Shown here one piece after another: positions 26,145 to 38,672 of a DNA stretch of 64,000 nucleotides (positions within the stretch are counted from its first letter, which is position 1; each line of letters begins with the position of its first letter). The DNA comes from Chitinophagales bacterium. Its GTDB lineage: Bacteria; Bacteroidota; Bacteroidia; Chitinophagales; Saprospiraceae. The notes under the pieces were generated by a model that was not told the DNA's origin, searched no databases, and saw only the letters and a program-made list of their open reading frames with translations. Both the position numbers and the translations under genes were made by a program. The stretch is taken from positions 90,376 through 154,375 of the forward strand of contig JAFLBP010000016.1 of assembly GCA_017303875.1 (NCBI GenBank), in the 5' to 3' direction.

Positions 26145-26762
26145 ATGTTTTATCCCGTTAAAACACCCAAGCTTGTGTCCCGGCTGATGCCACAATACCT
26201 CTGGCGAATCAACAGCCCGGAGCCGGTGATATACCTGACATTCGACGACGGCCCCATTCCCGGCGTTACGCCATGGGTGCTTGATACCCTCGCGCAATTC
26301 AAGGCAAAAGCTACTTTTTTTTGTGTAGGCGATAATGTGCGCAAACACCCCGATATCTATGCCCGGCTCCTGGCCGAAGGCCATCGGGCCGGCAACCATA
26401 CGTTTAACCACCTGAACGGATTAAAAACGCCGCCGGATCAATATTTAGAGAATGTGCGCACTTGTGCCGAATATGTGCATTCTTCCCTGTTCCGGCCGCC
26501 CTATGGAAGGCTGCGCCGGGGTTTAAGACGTGCTTTGGCCACTGATTATCAATTGGTTTTGTGGGATGTGCTCAGTGGCGATTTCGATCGGCAACGGAGT
26601 CCGGAAAAATGCCTGTCGGGCGTACTCAAATACACAACGCCGGGCTCTATTGTTGTTTTTCACGACAGCCTGAAAGCCGAGCCGAACCTGCGCTACACCC
26701 TGCCGCGGGCATTGGAAGTTTTCAGCCAAAAGGGCTGGCGCTTTGAAGCGCTGCCGCTCTGA
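26145..26762 (+). CDS. Polysaccharide deacetylase family protein (NodB fold)
   Basis: A compact 205-residue carbohydrate esterase 4 domain that removes N-acetyl groups from a glycan. Metal-binding and catalytic motifs are intact: LTFDDGP (31-37, Asp34 and Asp35), HTFNH (85-89) for the two His ligands, RPPYGR, and a late VVFHDS. There is no signal peptide or membrane segment, so it may act in the cytosol or leave by an unrecognised route. It is divergent from gltX and followed 30 bases later by a secreted protein of unknown function. The substrate (chitin-like oligosaccharide, peptidoglycan or another) is unknown. Confidence 0.9.
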   Translation: MFYPVKTPKLVSRLMPQYLWRINSPEPVIYLTFDDGPIPGVTPWVLDTLAQFKAKATFFCVGDNVRKHPDIYARLLAEGHRAGNHTFNHLNGLKTPPDQYLENVRTCAEYVHSSLFRPPYGRLRRGLRRALATDYQLVLWDVLSGDFDRQRSPEKCLSGVLKYTTPGSIVVFHDSLKAEPNLRYTLPRALEVFSQKGWRFEALPL

Positions 26763-26792
26763 CGATTTTTTCATTAAAAACATAATTGGATT

Positions 26793-27545
26793 ATGAAAAC
26801 CCGTCTTTTAATGTTGTTGCTCGGTCTGGCCGTCAACCTGTCGGCACAAGACAGTCCCCAAACCTATGGCGCCCTCGCCAATGCAGCCTCTGTGACGCAG
26901 GAGCTGGCAAGTGTCATGAGTGGCGAAAGCACCCGCGCATTAGTCGTATTCGACAATCGCTACGAGGGCGTACGCGGTACCCCTTTTCTCTTCGACGGAT
27001 GGGAGCCCGGCGCCATACAGATCAAAAAAGATTCACTTTGGTATGCCCGGCCCCTTAAATTCCGATTTGATATTTACGAACATGAACTTCAGGTGCGCAA
27101 CGACTCCAGCCAAACGGAAGTAATACCCGACAATGATGCTTTTTACCGCTTTCAAATTCAATCGCCCGAAGGCAAACAACTGTTGTTTGGTAAATATGAG
27201 CTGCCGGGCTTCCGGCATCCGCAGTTTGCACAGGTAATTTATCAGGGCAATAAGTATACCTTGGTGCGCCACTACAAAAAAGTGCTGAAAAAAGCGGATT
27301 TGGTAGATAAAGGCATGGTAACTACCGGGCATGCGTATGACCGCTTTGAAATCATGACTGAATACCATGTGCGGGCCAATAAGCAGGACTTTCAAAAAAC
27401 GGCACTCAAGCTGAAAGACCTCAAGGCCTTGCCCAATAAAACCGGCGATAAAAAATTGGAAAACTATTGCAGGGAACACAAATTGAAGGGCAAACTCAGC
27501 GAAAGCCAGGCCATGCAATTGCTGGCATTTATGGACAGGCTGTAA
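26793..27545 (+). CDS. Secreted protein of unknown function
   Basis: I do not recognise this 250-residue protein. It begins with a signal peptide ending near LSAQ (about residue 19). The mature part looks mixed alpha/beta, with a VVFDNRYEGVRGTPFLFDGWEPG block near the N-terminus and a Lys-rich, helical C-terminal third. No Cys lipobox and no sorting domain are seen, so it is probably periplasmic. It lies 30 bases after the deacetylase on the same strand and may be co-transcribed with it. The candidate small RNA on the opposite strand ends just after its stop codon. Confidence 0.7.
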   Translation: MKTRLLMLLLGLAVNLSAQDSPQTYGALANAASVTQELASVMSGESTRALVVFDNRYEGVRGTPFLFDGWEPGAIQIKKDSLWYARPLKFRFDIYEHELQVRNDSSQTEVIPDNDAFYRFQIQSPEGKQLLFGKYELPGFRHPQFAQVIYQGNKYTLVRHYKKVLKKADLVDKGMVTTGHAYDRFEIMTEYHVRANKQDFQKTALKLKDLKALPNKTGDKKLENYCREHKLKGKLSESQAMQLLAFMDRL

Positions 27546-27549
27546 ATAC

Positions 27550-27586
27550 AAAAAAAATGAGGCAGTGCCACCACAGCACTACCTCA
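27550..27586 (-). terminator. Intrinsic terminator of the candidate small RNA
   Basis: TGAGGCAGTGC (27558-27568) and GCACTACCTCA (27576-27586) pair with one mismatch. On the minus strand eight T follow (27557-27550). No protein gene on that strand reads into it, which is why an RNA gene is suspected. Confidence 0.8.
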
Positions 27587-27656
27587 GCCCTAACCAAATA
27601 AAACCAAATTATCTTGAACGCGTTGCCGCGCTATATCTCGATTGAATTGTTTGATG
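27550..27656 (-). ncRNA. Candidate small RNA, about 107 nt
   Basis: On the minus strand a TATCTTTG box (27667-27660) would start transcription near 27656. The unit ends in a strong terminator with eight T (27586-27550). The interval has no ORF. It can form a CGCG-GCAA-CGCG hairpin with a GNRA tetraloop near its middle, before the terminator stem. The inferred transcript converges on the secreted-protein gene at 26793-27545. No RNA family was recognised. Confidence 0.5.
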
Positions 27657-27659
27657 ACA

Positions 27660-27691
27660 CAAAGATAAACACCTTTGTGTAAAACATACAA
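27660..27691 (-). promoter_or_regulatory. Promoter of the candidate small RNA
   Basis: TATCTTTG on the minus strand (27667-27660) matches the -7 consensus. A partial -33 (TTGT, 27691-27688) lies 20 bases upstream. The box is part of an inverted repeat ACACAAAG (27657-27664)/CTTTGTGT (27673-27680), so it may also be a regulator site. About 200 bases between this promoter and the M28 peptidase start are AT-rich and show nothing else. Confidence 0.5.
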
Positions 27692-27884
27692 GAAGGAAGG
27701 CAATTTTTTTTTAAAATATTTTTTGCCAACTCCCTCGAAAAGCCCATTTGCAAGCCAAAATGATTGTTTGTGTGATCTTATGCTTTAGAACAAAAATAAA
27801 CATTTAATCTGTTTTACTGCATCTGATTTGCCAAATTTTGCATTTATTTCGGAATAAAATTCGTTTCACCCATTGTTTCATGCC

Positions 27885-29318
27885 ATGCGCAACCTTGAAA
27901 AAAATAATTTTAAAAAAAGTTTACTTATTGTCTTTTCGACACTAAGCTTTTCGCTTTTTTCGCAGGCACAAAGCCCTGCTGAAGGCCGGGCAGCTCCTAA
28001 AAACGATCAACAGCTCATCCGGGAAATGTACAATACGGCCCTGCGCGACCCGGCAGCCTATCGCTGGCTCGAATCTCTTTGCCTCAATATCGGGCACCGA
28101 CTGAGCGGCAGCCCCGGTGCTGAAAAAGCCGTGCAATGGAGCAAAAGTATGCTCGATACGATGGGCCTCGACTCGGTATGGCTGCAACCGGTCATGGTGC
28201 CCCACTGGGTGCGCGGCGAAGAAATGGTAAGTGTAAAGGCTAAAAACCAAAGCAAAGCGCAAGTACTTAGCGCCCTGGCCCTTGGCGGCTCGGTGGGCAC
28301 GCCTGCCAATGGCATCAGCGCCCCCATAGTAGAAATTAACGATTGGGATGTATTGGATAAAATTGGCGAGCAGGGACTGAAAGGGAAAATCGTGTTTTAC
28401 AACCGCCCGATGGACCCCACCTACATCCGAACTTTCGAGGCATACGGCTGCGCTGTCGACCAACGCGTGCACGGCGCTTCGCGCGCTGCGAAATACGGCG
28501 CCATTGGAGTAATGGTGCGCTCGATGGCCCTGCGCATCGACGATTTTCCACATACCGGCACCCTGCGCTACGACTCCACTTATCCGCTCATTCCGGCGGT
28601 GGCCATCAGCACCCTGGCTGCCGAAAACCTCAGCGATCTGCTGAAAACCAATCCCGATGCCGTGGGCAGCATCAAACTCGGCTGCAAAACCCTGCCCGAC
28701 GCCCCTTCTTTTAATGTGATCGGGGAAATTCGCGGCAGCGAAAAACCGGATGAATTCATCCTCGTCGGCGGCCACTTGGACAGCTGGGACGTTGGCCACG
28801 GCGCGCACGACGACGGCGCGGGTTGTGTACAAAGTATGGAAGTGCTCCGCCTGCTCAAGGCTTCGGGGTACAAGCCCAAGCGAACCATCCGCTGTGTGCT
28901 GTTTATGAATGAAGAAAATGGCCTGCGCGGCGGCCGCCAATACGCCGCCGAAGCCGAACGCAAGGGCGAATACCACCTCTGCGCCATTGAAACCGACGCC
29001 GGCGGCTTCACCCCGCGCGGTTTTGGTTTTGAGGCCGAAGAAAGTGTGTTTCAAACTTTTTTTGAAAAAGTAAAAGCCTTGCAGCCGCATTTTGAACCTT
29101 ACGGGTTGGTGCTGACCAAGGGTGGTTCGGGCGCCGATATTAGTCCGCTGCGCGGTATGAAGGGGCTTTTGTGCGGATATTCGCCCGATTCGCAGCGTTA
29201 TTTTGATTTTCACCATACCGCTGCCGATATCTTTGAAGCCGTGCATGAACGCGAACTTGAGCTGGGCGGCGCCAGCATGGCAGCTTTGGTATACTTATTG
29301 GATAAATACGGTTTGTAA
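27885..29318 (+). CDS. Secreted M28 family zinc aminopeptidase
   Basis: A co-catalytic zinc exopeptidase of 477 residues with a signal peptide ending near FSQAQ. A PA-like insert precedes the catalytic domain. All five metal ligands are visible: His and Asp in GGHLDSWDVGHGAHDDGAG, the Glu pair in NEENGL, Asp in IETDAGG, and the late His in FDFHHTAAD. It probably trims N-terminal residues from peptides in the periplasm or outside. A TTG at 27873 is in frame, but the ATG at 27885 gives a normal signal peptide. No sorting domain is present. Confidence 0.92.
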   Translation: MRNLEKNNFKKSLLIVFSTLSFSLFSQAQSPAEGRAAPKNDQQLIREMYNTALRDPAAYRWLESLCLNIGHRLSGSPGAEKAVQWSKSMLDTMGLDSVWLQPVMVPHWVRGEEMVSVKAKNQSKAQVLSALALGGSVGTPANGISAPIVEINDWDVLDKIGEQGLKGKIVFYNRPMDPTYIRTFEAYGCAVDQRVHGASRAAKYGAIGVMVRSMALRIDDFPHTGTLRYDSTYPLIPAVAISTLAAENLSDLLKTNPDAVGSIKLGCKTLPDAPSFNVIGEIRGSEKPDEFILVGGHLDSWDVGHGAHDDGAGCVQSMEVLRLLKASGYKPKRTIRCVLFMNEENGLRGGRQYAAEAERKGEYHLCAIETDAGGFTPRGFGFEAEESVFQTFFEKVKALQPHFEPYGLVLTKGGSGADISPLRGMKGLLCGYSPDSQRYFDFHHTAADIFEAVHERELELGGASMAALVYLLDKYGL

Positions 29319-29382
29319 ACCTCAGGTAGCACTTTGATGTTGAAAGACAAATTCGCGGTGCGCAAAACTCGCGCTCGTAGCG

Positions 29383-29390
29383 TACCTTTG
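29383..29390 (+). promoter_or_regulatory. -7 box TACCTTTG before the amidotransferase gene
   Basis: A perfect TAnnTTTG box lies about 95 bases before the amidotransferase ATG. The -33 area is not a clear TTTG. It probably drives the amidotransferase-uridine kinase pair. Confidence 0.45.
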
Positions 29391-29484
29391 CACACTGCGA
29401 ATTTATCCTGACCCGTCCGATGTATACCTTGTAATCCTTTCCCGTCCAAACCCTCATCGTTTATCTTTCATCATTCTTACAATT

Positions 29485-30300
29485 ATGGTATTGCGCGCGG
29501 CCCTGCTCGACATGTACAACGGGGAATCCAATCGTGGTATTCCGATGCTGACTTCCATGCTGGCATCTTTTTCCGAAGACCTGAGTTTTGAACGCTTTGA
29601 TGTGCGGGCAAAAAATGAACTTCCGGACACGTCTTTTGATATCTATATTTTTTCTGGCGGCCCGGGCGATCCCTTGCACAAAGACGGTCCCTGGTTTGAA
29701 CCCTATTTCGGCCTGATTGAAAGTTTGTGGCAATGGAATCGGGATCCGGAGAATCCGCGCAAATACGTATTTTTCATTTGTCATTCCTTTCAAATGGCCT
29801 GCCACCATTTTGGTTTGGGGGAAATTACACAGCGCTTCAAAATGTCTTTCGGCACTTATCCGGTGCATAAAACACACTGCGGCAAAGAAGAGGCGCTTTT
29901 TGCGCCCCTCCACGATCCGTTCTATATCGCCGATTTTCGCCGTTTCCAGGTTGTTAAACCCAATATGGAACGTTTCAAGGCAATGGGCGCACAAATTCTT
30001 TGTTTAGAAAAATTGCGCCCGCATGTTGATTTTGAACGGGCGCTGATGGCTGTGCGTTTTAGCCCCGAAATGATCGGCACCCAATTCCACCCGGAAGCAA
30101 ACCCGGATGGCCTGCTGGAATACTTCTGGGAGCCGGAACGCAAACGCAGCATCATTGAGGAGCACGGAGAAACGCGCTACCACCGAATGATCCGCGACCT
30201 GGCCAACCCCATGAAAATACAACTCACTTTCGAAACCATCATTCCCGGATTCCTCCGTCAGGCCATTCAGGCCCTGCGCGAAGAGCCGGTTTTTTCCTAA
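29485..30300 (+). CDS. Class I glutamine amidotransferase domain protein
   Basis: A 271-residue GATase1 domain protein related to the amidotransferase half of GMP synthase. SGGPGDP (57-63) forms the oxyanion strand, Cys99 in FICHSFQMA is the nucleophile, and GTQFHPEA supplies His202 and Glu204. The triad is therefore complete and ammonia release from glutamine is plausible. About 60 extra residues at the C-terminus are helical and not part of the family core. No synthetase partner is encoded here; the next gene, 27 bases downstream, is uridine kinase. The acceptor reaction is unknown. Confidence 0.85.
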   Translation: MVLRAALLDMYNGESNRGIPMLTSMLASFSEDLSFERFDVRAKNELPDTSFDIYIFSGGPGDPLHKDGPWFEPYFGLIESLWQWNRDPENPRKYVFFICHSFQMACHHFGLGEITQRFKMSFGTYPVHKTHCGKEEALFAPLHDPFYIADFRRFQVVKPNMERFKAMGAQILCLEKLRPHVDFERALMAVRFSPEMIGTQFHPEANPDGLLEYFWEPERKRSIIEEHGETRYHRMIRDLANPMKIQLTFETIIPGFLRQAIQALREEPVFS

Positions 30301-30327
30301 GCCTTTTTCTACCCGACCAATCCTTGT

Positions 30328-30948
30328 ATGAAGCCCTTACTGATCGGCATTTGCGGCGGCAGCGGCAGCGGCAAAACCAGTTTTATCCGCCGCTTGCGCG
30401 AAAGATTTCCCGTAAATAAACTCTGTATTGTTTCGCAGGACGATTACTACCTCCCCCGCGAACAACAACACAAAGACAACAACGACGAATACAATTTTGA
30501 CCTTCCGGATTCTTTTGACAAAAAAGCATTCCGACAGGACATCAAACGCCTGCTTGCCGGGGAGTCCATCGCCCGGGAAGAGTATACCTTCAATAATGCA
30601 GCTGCGGAATCTAAAATGCTGCATTTTCATCCGGCTCCGGTGATCGTGATAGAAGGCCTTTTTGTGTTTCATTACAAAAAAGTGGCGCGTATGCTCGATC
30701 TCAAGGTATTTATCAATGCCAAGGAAAATCTGAAGGTTATCCGCCGGATCATGCGCGATCAGGTGGAGCGCGGTTATCCCATCGAAGATGTGCTGTACAA
30801 ATATCAGCACCACGTATTGCCGTCTTTTGAAAAATTTATCCTGCCCTACAAAGAGGAAGCGGATCTTGTGGTGAACAACAACCACAATTTCGATCGCGGG
30901 CTGGAAGTGCTTTCGTCTTATATTGAGCGGGCCTGCGCCGCGCAATAA
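30328..30948 (+). CDS. udk: Uridine kinase
   Basis: This pyrimidine-salvage enzyme phosphorylates uridine and cytidine with ATP or GTP. The 206-residue protein has the Walker A loop GGSGSGKT (10-17), the VSQDDYY block that positions the nucleoside, FDLPDSFD, and VIVIEGLFVF, with IRRIMRDQVERG as the lid region. Length and order fit the Udk family. It follows the amidotransferase by 27 bases on the same strand and converges on katG, with the katG terminator between them. Confidence 0.93.
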   Translation: MKPLLIGICGGSGSGKTSFIRRLRERFPVNKLCIVSQDDYYLPREQQHKDNNDEYNFDLPDSFDKKAFRQDIKRLLAGESIAREEYTFNNAAAESKMLHFHPAPVIVIEGLFVFHYKKVARMLDLKVFINAKENLKVIRRIMRDQVERGYPIEDVLYKYQHHVLPSFEKFILPYKEEADLVVNNNHNFDRGLEVLSSYIERACAAQ

Positions 30949-30990
30949 GCGCTTAGCGGCAATTCCTTTTTGTACTTTTTTTAAGCGTAT

Positions 30991-31033
30991 AAAAAAAATG
31001 GCGGCGATCTGTATGGTACAGATCACCGCCATT
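30991..31033 (-). terminator. Terminator of katG
   Basis: A 17-base stem (30997-31013 with 31017-31033, one mismatch) closes a three-base loop. On the minus strand it is followed by a run of eight T. It lies 23 bases after the katG stop. Confidence 0.9.
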
Positions 31034-31056
31034 GTCATTATTCCTGAAAAGAAATA

Positions 31057-33285
<2,229 letters not shown>

Positions 33286-33476
33286 TTACAAAACAGGGGC
33301 CTTGAAGGGGCCATTTAACGGATTTTTATCCTGAAAAAAGGCCACGGATGCAAGGCTGAGGGCTTTGGTTTTAGCGGCCTCTTTACAAGCGCAAAATTGG
33401 CAAATTGTTCGTGGAAAAGCGCTGTTTTTTATCACTAAAAAGTATGATTAAACATCCTATGCAAAGCATGGTCGTA

Positions 33477-33508
33477 GCGCGGGCCAGACCCGAAAGCCAA
33501 ACCCGCGC
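33477..33508 (-). terminator. GC-rich hairpin after the first lipoprotein copy
   Basis: GCGCGGG (33477-33483) pairs with CCCGCGC (33502-33508) about 17 bases after the lipoprotein stop. A related hairpin follows the second copy at 34429-34459, so the duplicated unit includes the 3' region. There is no good U-run. The remaining bases up to katG (33274-33476) hold nothing else I recognise. Confidence 0.5.
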
Positions 33509-33524
33509 TTGCGTGTGGAGAATA

Positions 33525-34103
33525 CTATTTTGAATACTTCACCGTAAGATTTCCGTTTTTGAAATTGATGCGCTCGGAATGTACCCTGCCGAAGCTACCC
33601 TGTAGTCTCATCATATAATGCACATCAAAACGAACTTGCAGGGTTTGTGTGTTTTCATCCAAAGCGACGACTTCAACAAAATTGTCTTTGTCGGGGTCAA
33701 TTTCCCATAAGGCATTTACAACGTCGCCATCAGAAACAAATCTGGTGTAAGCGGAGTAAATATTGTTTTTTTCTACTTCCTCAATAACATATCGTCCTTT
33801 TTTGGCCGGGATTTCGTAAATACCCATGCTCTCACGAAGATGCCAGTTAACCGTATCTTCGTATGTGGATGCCCTTACGGCAAAAGTATTCTCCGGGCTA
33901 ATCAGCAAAGCCGATCCTGTTGCTTTCCAGGCGATGCTTCCCAGGCCAGGCACCTGTTTGGTTGCCGTACAGATGGCACTGTCAGGAAAGTATGCCAGCG
34001 GCTCCAAATCCACGGCTGTTGTAAAGTGTTCGTCTTTTTTGCAGGCGTTCAGGAGGAGTATGGCAAATAGGAGGGTGAAAAAGTTGGAGTTGTATTTATT
34101 CAT
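33525..34103 (-). CDS. Lipoprotein of unknown function, copy 1
   Basis: This 192-residue protein has a lipoprotein signal ending in LLNAC (Cys20). The mature part is rich in aromatic and acidic residues and probably beta-structured; no family is recognised. It is about 88 % identical by my count to the protein encoded at 34476-35054. Residues 20-72 are identical and differences are concentrated in the signal peptide and residues 73-130. Tandem orientation, similar flanking hairpins and near-identical central DNA point to a recent duplication or ongoing gene conversion. No neighbour suggests a role. Confidence 0.75.
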   Translation of the reverse strand: MNKYNSNFFTLLFAILLLNACKKDEHFTTAVDLEPLAYFPDSAICTATKQVPGLGSIAWKATGSALLISPENTFAVRASTYEDTVNWHLRESMGIYEIPAKKGRYVIEEVEKNNIYSAYTRFVSDGDVVNALWEIDPDKDNFVEVVALDENTQTLQVRFDVHYMMRLQGSFGRVHSERINFKNGNLTVKYSK

Positions 34104-34140
34104 GGTGTAGTGTTTTAAGGTTGATGTTTGTAAATGTTTA

Positions 34141-34260
34141 TTTCCCGCAGATTTTCGCAGATTTGCTCGCAGATCTCGCAGACCAATTACTTTTGACTAC
34201 GCTGATAACATAAAAAAATCTGCGCTATCTGCGGGGCCATCTGCGAAAATCTGCGGGAAA
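34141..34260. repeat. Inverted repeat built from CGCAGAT words
   Basis: The outer arms 34141-34162 and 34239-34260 are perfect 22-base inverted copies. Inside each arm the word CGCAGAT (or its complement) recurs two to four times, so the whole 120 bases can fold back on itself. Similar CGCAGATTT-type repeats are, from memory, common between genes in Bacteroidota. Lying exactly between the duplicated lipoprotein genes, it may have taken part in the duplication. Confidence 0.85.
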
Positions 34261-34428
34261 CCTACGTGGCCGGGATAACAGGGAAGATATGAACAGGTGA
34301 ACTATCCGCGTCGCGGTAAGGGAACGATGAATATATGCCGCGGTAATTAACCTGCGGCTTTAATCTAATACACCAAGACGTCTTATCCGGCTAAATCGTT
34401 GGGGATCAACATCTCAATCCTGTAATAA

Positions 34429-34459
34429 GCGAGGGCCTGACCGGCAGTCAGACCCGCGC
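34429..34459 (-). terminator. Hairpin after the second lipoprotein copy
   Basis: GCGAGGG (34429-34435) pairs with CCCGCGC (34453-34459) with one mismatch. It sits at the same place relative to the gene as the hairpin after copy 1. Confidence 0.45.
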
Positions 34460-34475
34460 TTGCGCTTGGGAGGGG

Positions 34476-35054
34476 TTATTGCGTATACTTCACCGTAAGG
34501 TTTCCGTTTTTGAAATTGATGCGCTCGGAGTGTACCATACCAAAGCTGCCCTGTAGTCTCATCATATAATGCACATCAAAGCGGACTTGCAGGGTTTGTG
34601 TGTTTTCATCCAAAGCGACGACTTCAACAAAATTGTCTTTGTCGGGGTCAATTTCCCATAAGGCATTGCCAACGTCTCCATCGGCTATAAATCTTGAGTA
34701 AGCAGAATATACATTATTTTTTTCTATGTCTTCAATAACATATCGTCCTTTTTTGGCCGGGATATTGGAAATGCCCAGACTCTCACGGAGATACCAATTA
34801 ATCGTATCTTCGTATGTAGATGCCCTTAAAATAAAAGTATTCTCCGGGCTAATCAGCAAAGCCGATCCTGTTGCTTTCCAGGCAATGCTTCCCAGGCCGG
34901 GCACCTGTTTGGTTGCCGTACAAATGGCACTGTCAGGAAAGTATGCCAGCGGCTCCAAATCCACGGCTGTTGTAAAGTGTTCGTCTTTTTTGCAGGCGTT
35001 CAGGAGGAGTATAGCGGAGAAAAGGGTAAAAAGGAGGGGTTGAATTTTATTCAT
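34476..35054 (-). CDS. Lipoprotein of unknown function, copy 2
   Basis: This is the paralogue of the protein encoded at 33525-34103, with the same length and the same LLNAC lipobox at Cys20. Roughly two dozen residues differ, mostly conservative (Val/Ile, Thr/Ser). The repeat-rich spacer and this copy lie directly upstream of copy 1. A 12-base palindrome ACGTTTAAACGT at 35116-35127, about 60 bases before the start, is a possible operator. Function is unknown. Confidence 0.75.
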   Translation of the reverse strand: MNKIQPLLFTLFSAILLLNACKKDEHFTTAVDLEPLAYFPDSAICTATKQVPGLGSIAWKATGSALLISPENTFILRASTYEDTINWYLRESLGISNIPAKKGRYVIEDIEKNNVYSAYSRFIADGDVGNALWEIDPDKDNFVEVVALDENTQTLQVRFDVHYMMRLQGSFGMVHSERINFKNGNLTVKYTQ

Positions 35055-35173
35055 GGCGTTGCTGTTTAGGGTTATAGACGGCTAGACCATGTGTTTCGTT
35101 GGGATTTTCGAGGCCACGTTTAAACGTAATCGCACGTGATTTTTAGAATTTTATTTGCTGAAAAGTTTTTGAT

Positions 35174-36094
35174 CTACTTCCGCGCACTCAACATTCTCAA
35201 CGTCGCCAGTTCGCGGTATTTCTCGCGCACTTCTTCGGCGGGTATGCCGAAATAGGTTTTGCCGCCTTCCAGCGATTTGGATACGCCGGATTTGGCCAGC
35301 ACCACCGCGCCCGCGCCAATGTGCAGGGCCTGCGCGATGCCCACCTGGCCGTACAGCACCACATTATCTTCCACAATGGTTTTGCCGCCGATGCCCACTT
35401 GCGCCGCAAACAGGCAGTTTTTACCCACCACCACGCCGTGGCCGAGGTGAATCTGGCAGTCGAGTTTACTGCCTTCGCCAATGATGGTGTCGCCACTGAC
35501 GCCCTTGCTGATCGTGCAGCCTGCGCCGATGTCTACGCGGTCGTGGATGATGACGCGGCCGCCGGAACGCCATTTTTCATACGATTTATCGGCGTGTTTT
35601 TTAAAATAAAACGCATCCGAGCTGATGATGCAGTTGGGGCCGATATTGACATGCTCGCCGATATAGGTATGCTCGCCGATGTAGGTATTGGCCTGAATAT
35701 AGCTGTGCGCCCCGATTTGTACATGGTGGGCAATCACCACGCCCGGCTCAATGATGGCCGTGGGGTGAATGATGGCGCTCTGGTGTACGGGCGTGACCAT
35801 CGGCTGGAAAGGCCGGTGTTCCTTGATGAGGGTATTGTATACCTCAAAAGGGTTGGGCACCACGAGGATGGCTTTTCCGGGCGGACAATCGGTGGCTTCA
35901 TTGAGCAGCAGTACCGTGGCGGCGCTGTTGAGGGTTTTGTCAAAATATTTTTTAACGTCGGAAAAAGCGATGTCGCCCGGTGTTACTTTATGAATTTCAT
36001 TGATTCCGGTGGCCTCTAATTCGGCGTCACCGATAATTTGTGCCTTAAAACGTTCGGCCAATTGGCGTACCGGAATGGGTGCGGGAAATTGCAT
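35174..36094 (-). CDS. lpxD: UDP-3-O-acyl-glucosamine N-acyltransferase
   Basis: This third enzyme of lipid A synthesis adds a 3-hydroxy fatty acid to the amino group of UDP-3-O-acyl-GlcN. The 306-residue protein starts with the LpxD N-terminal uridine-binding domain (PVRQLAERFKAQIIGD, KYFDKTL). It continues with hexapeptide repeats of a left-handed beta helix. The HLGHGVVVG block carries the catalytic His, and GGKTIVEDNV and a C-terminal helix follow. It begins ten bases after the fadH-like gene stop, so it shares its transcript. A Bacteroidota genome may hold a second LpxD-like protein, so this could be a paralogue. Confidence 0.9.
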   Translation of the reverse strand: MQFPAPIPVRQLAERFKAQIIGDAELEATGINEIHKVTPGDIAFSDVKKYFDKTLNSAATVLLLNEATDCPPGKAILVVPNPFEVYNTLIKEHRPFQPMVTPVHQSAIIHPTAIIEPGVVIAHHVQIGAHSYIQANTYIGEHTYIGEHVNIGPNCIISSDAFYFKKHADKSYEKWRSGGRVIIHDRVDIGAGCTISKGVSGDTIIGEGSKLDCQIHLGHGVVVGKNCLFAAQVGIGGKTIVEDNVVLYGQVGIAQALHIGAGAVVLAKSGVSKSLEGGKTYFGIPAEEVREKYRELATLRMLSARK

Positions 36095-36104
36095 GACTGG
36101 TTTT

Positions 36105-38411
<2,307 letters not shown>

Positions 38412-38419
38412 CTTTTTTT

Positions 38420-38672
38420 CAGTTATCAGTCAACAGTTAGCAGTCAACAGTTAGCAGTTAGCAGTGAACAGTTAGCAATTAAAATCATCAGGGGTTGTTA
38501 TGCGAAGTGATGCATAACAACCCCTGATGATTTTAACAGTTATCTTTTCACTGTTAACTGTTGACTGCTAACTGCTAACTGTTCACTGATAACTGTTGAC
38601 TTTTCACTGCTAACTGCTAACTGTTGACTGCTAACTGTTCACTGTTCACTGTTCACTGTTCACTGTTCACTG
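38420..38672. repeat. Large inverted repeat of CAGTTAGCAGT-type words with a perfect 23-bp core
   Basis: The centre is a perfect inverted repeat with 23-base arms (38481-38503 and 38512-38534) and an eight-base loop. On the left the flank is made of CAGTCAACAGTTAGCAG-type words; on the right the complementary words TTAACTGTTGACTGCTAAC continue, ending in five GTTCACT units. The right end supplies the TGA stop codon of the DUF3108 gene. The whole stretch fills the space between the tRNA and that gene. Confidence 0.9.

Larger units (their letters stand above)
34104..34475. other. Intergenic region between the lipoprotein copies
   Basis: No gene is seen. It contains the long inverted repeat at 34141-34260 and the hairpin at 34429-34459. 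The bases between (34261-34428) show no ORF and no clear promoter. Confidence 0.5.
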
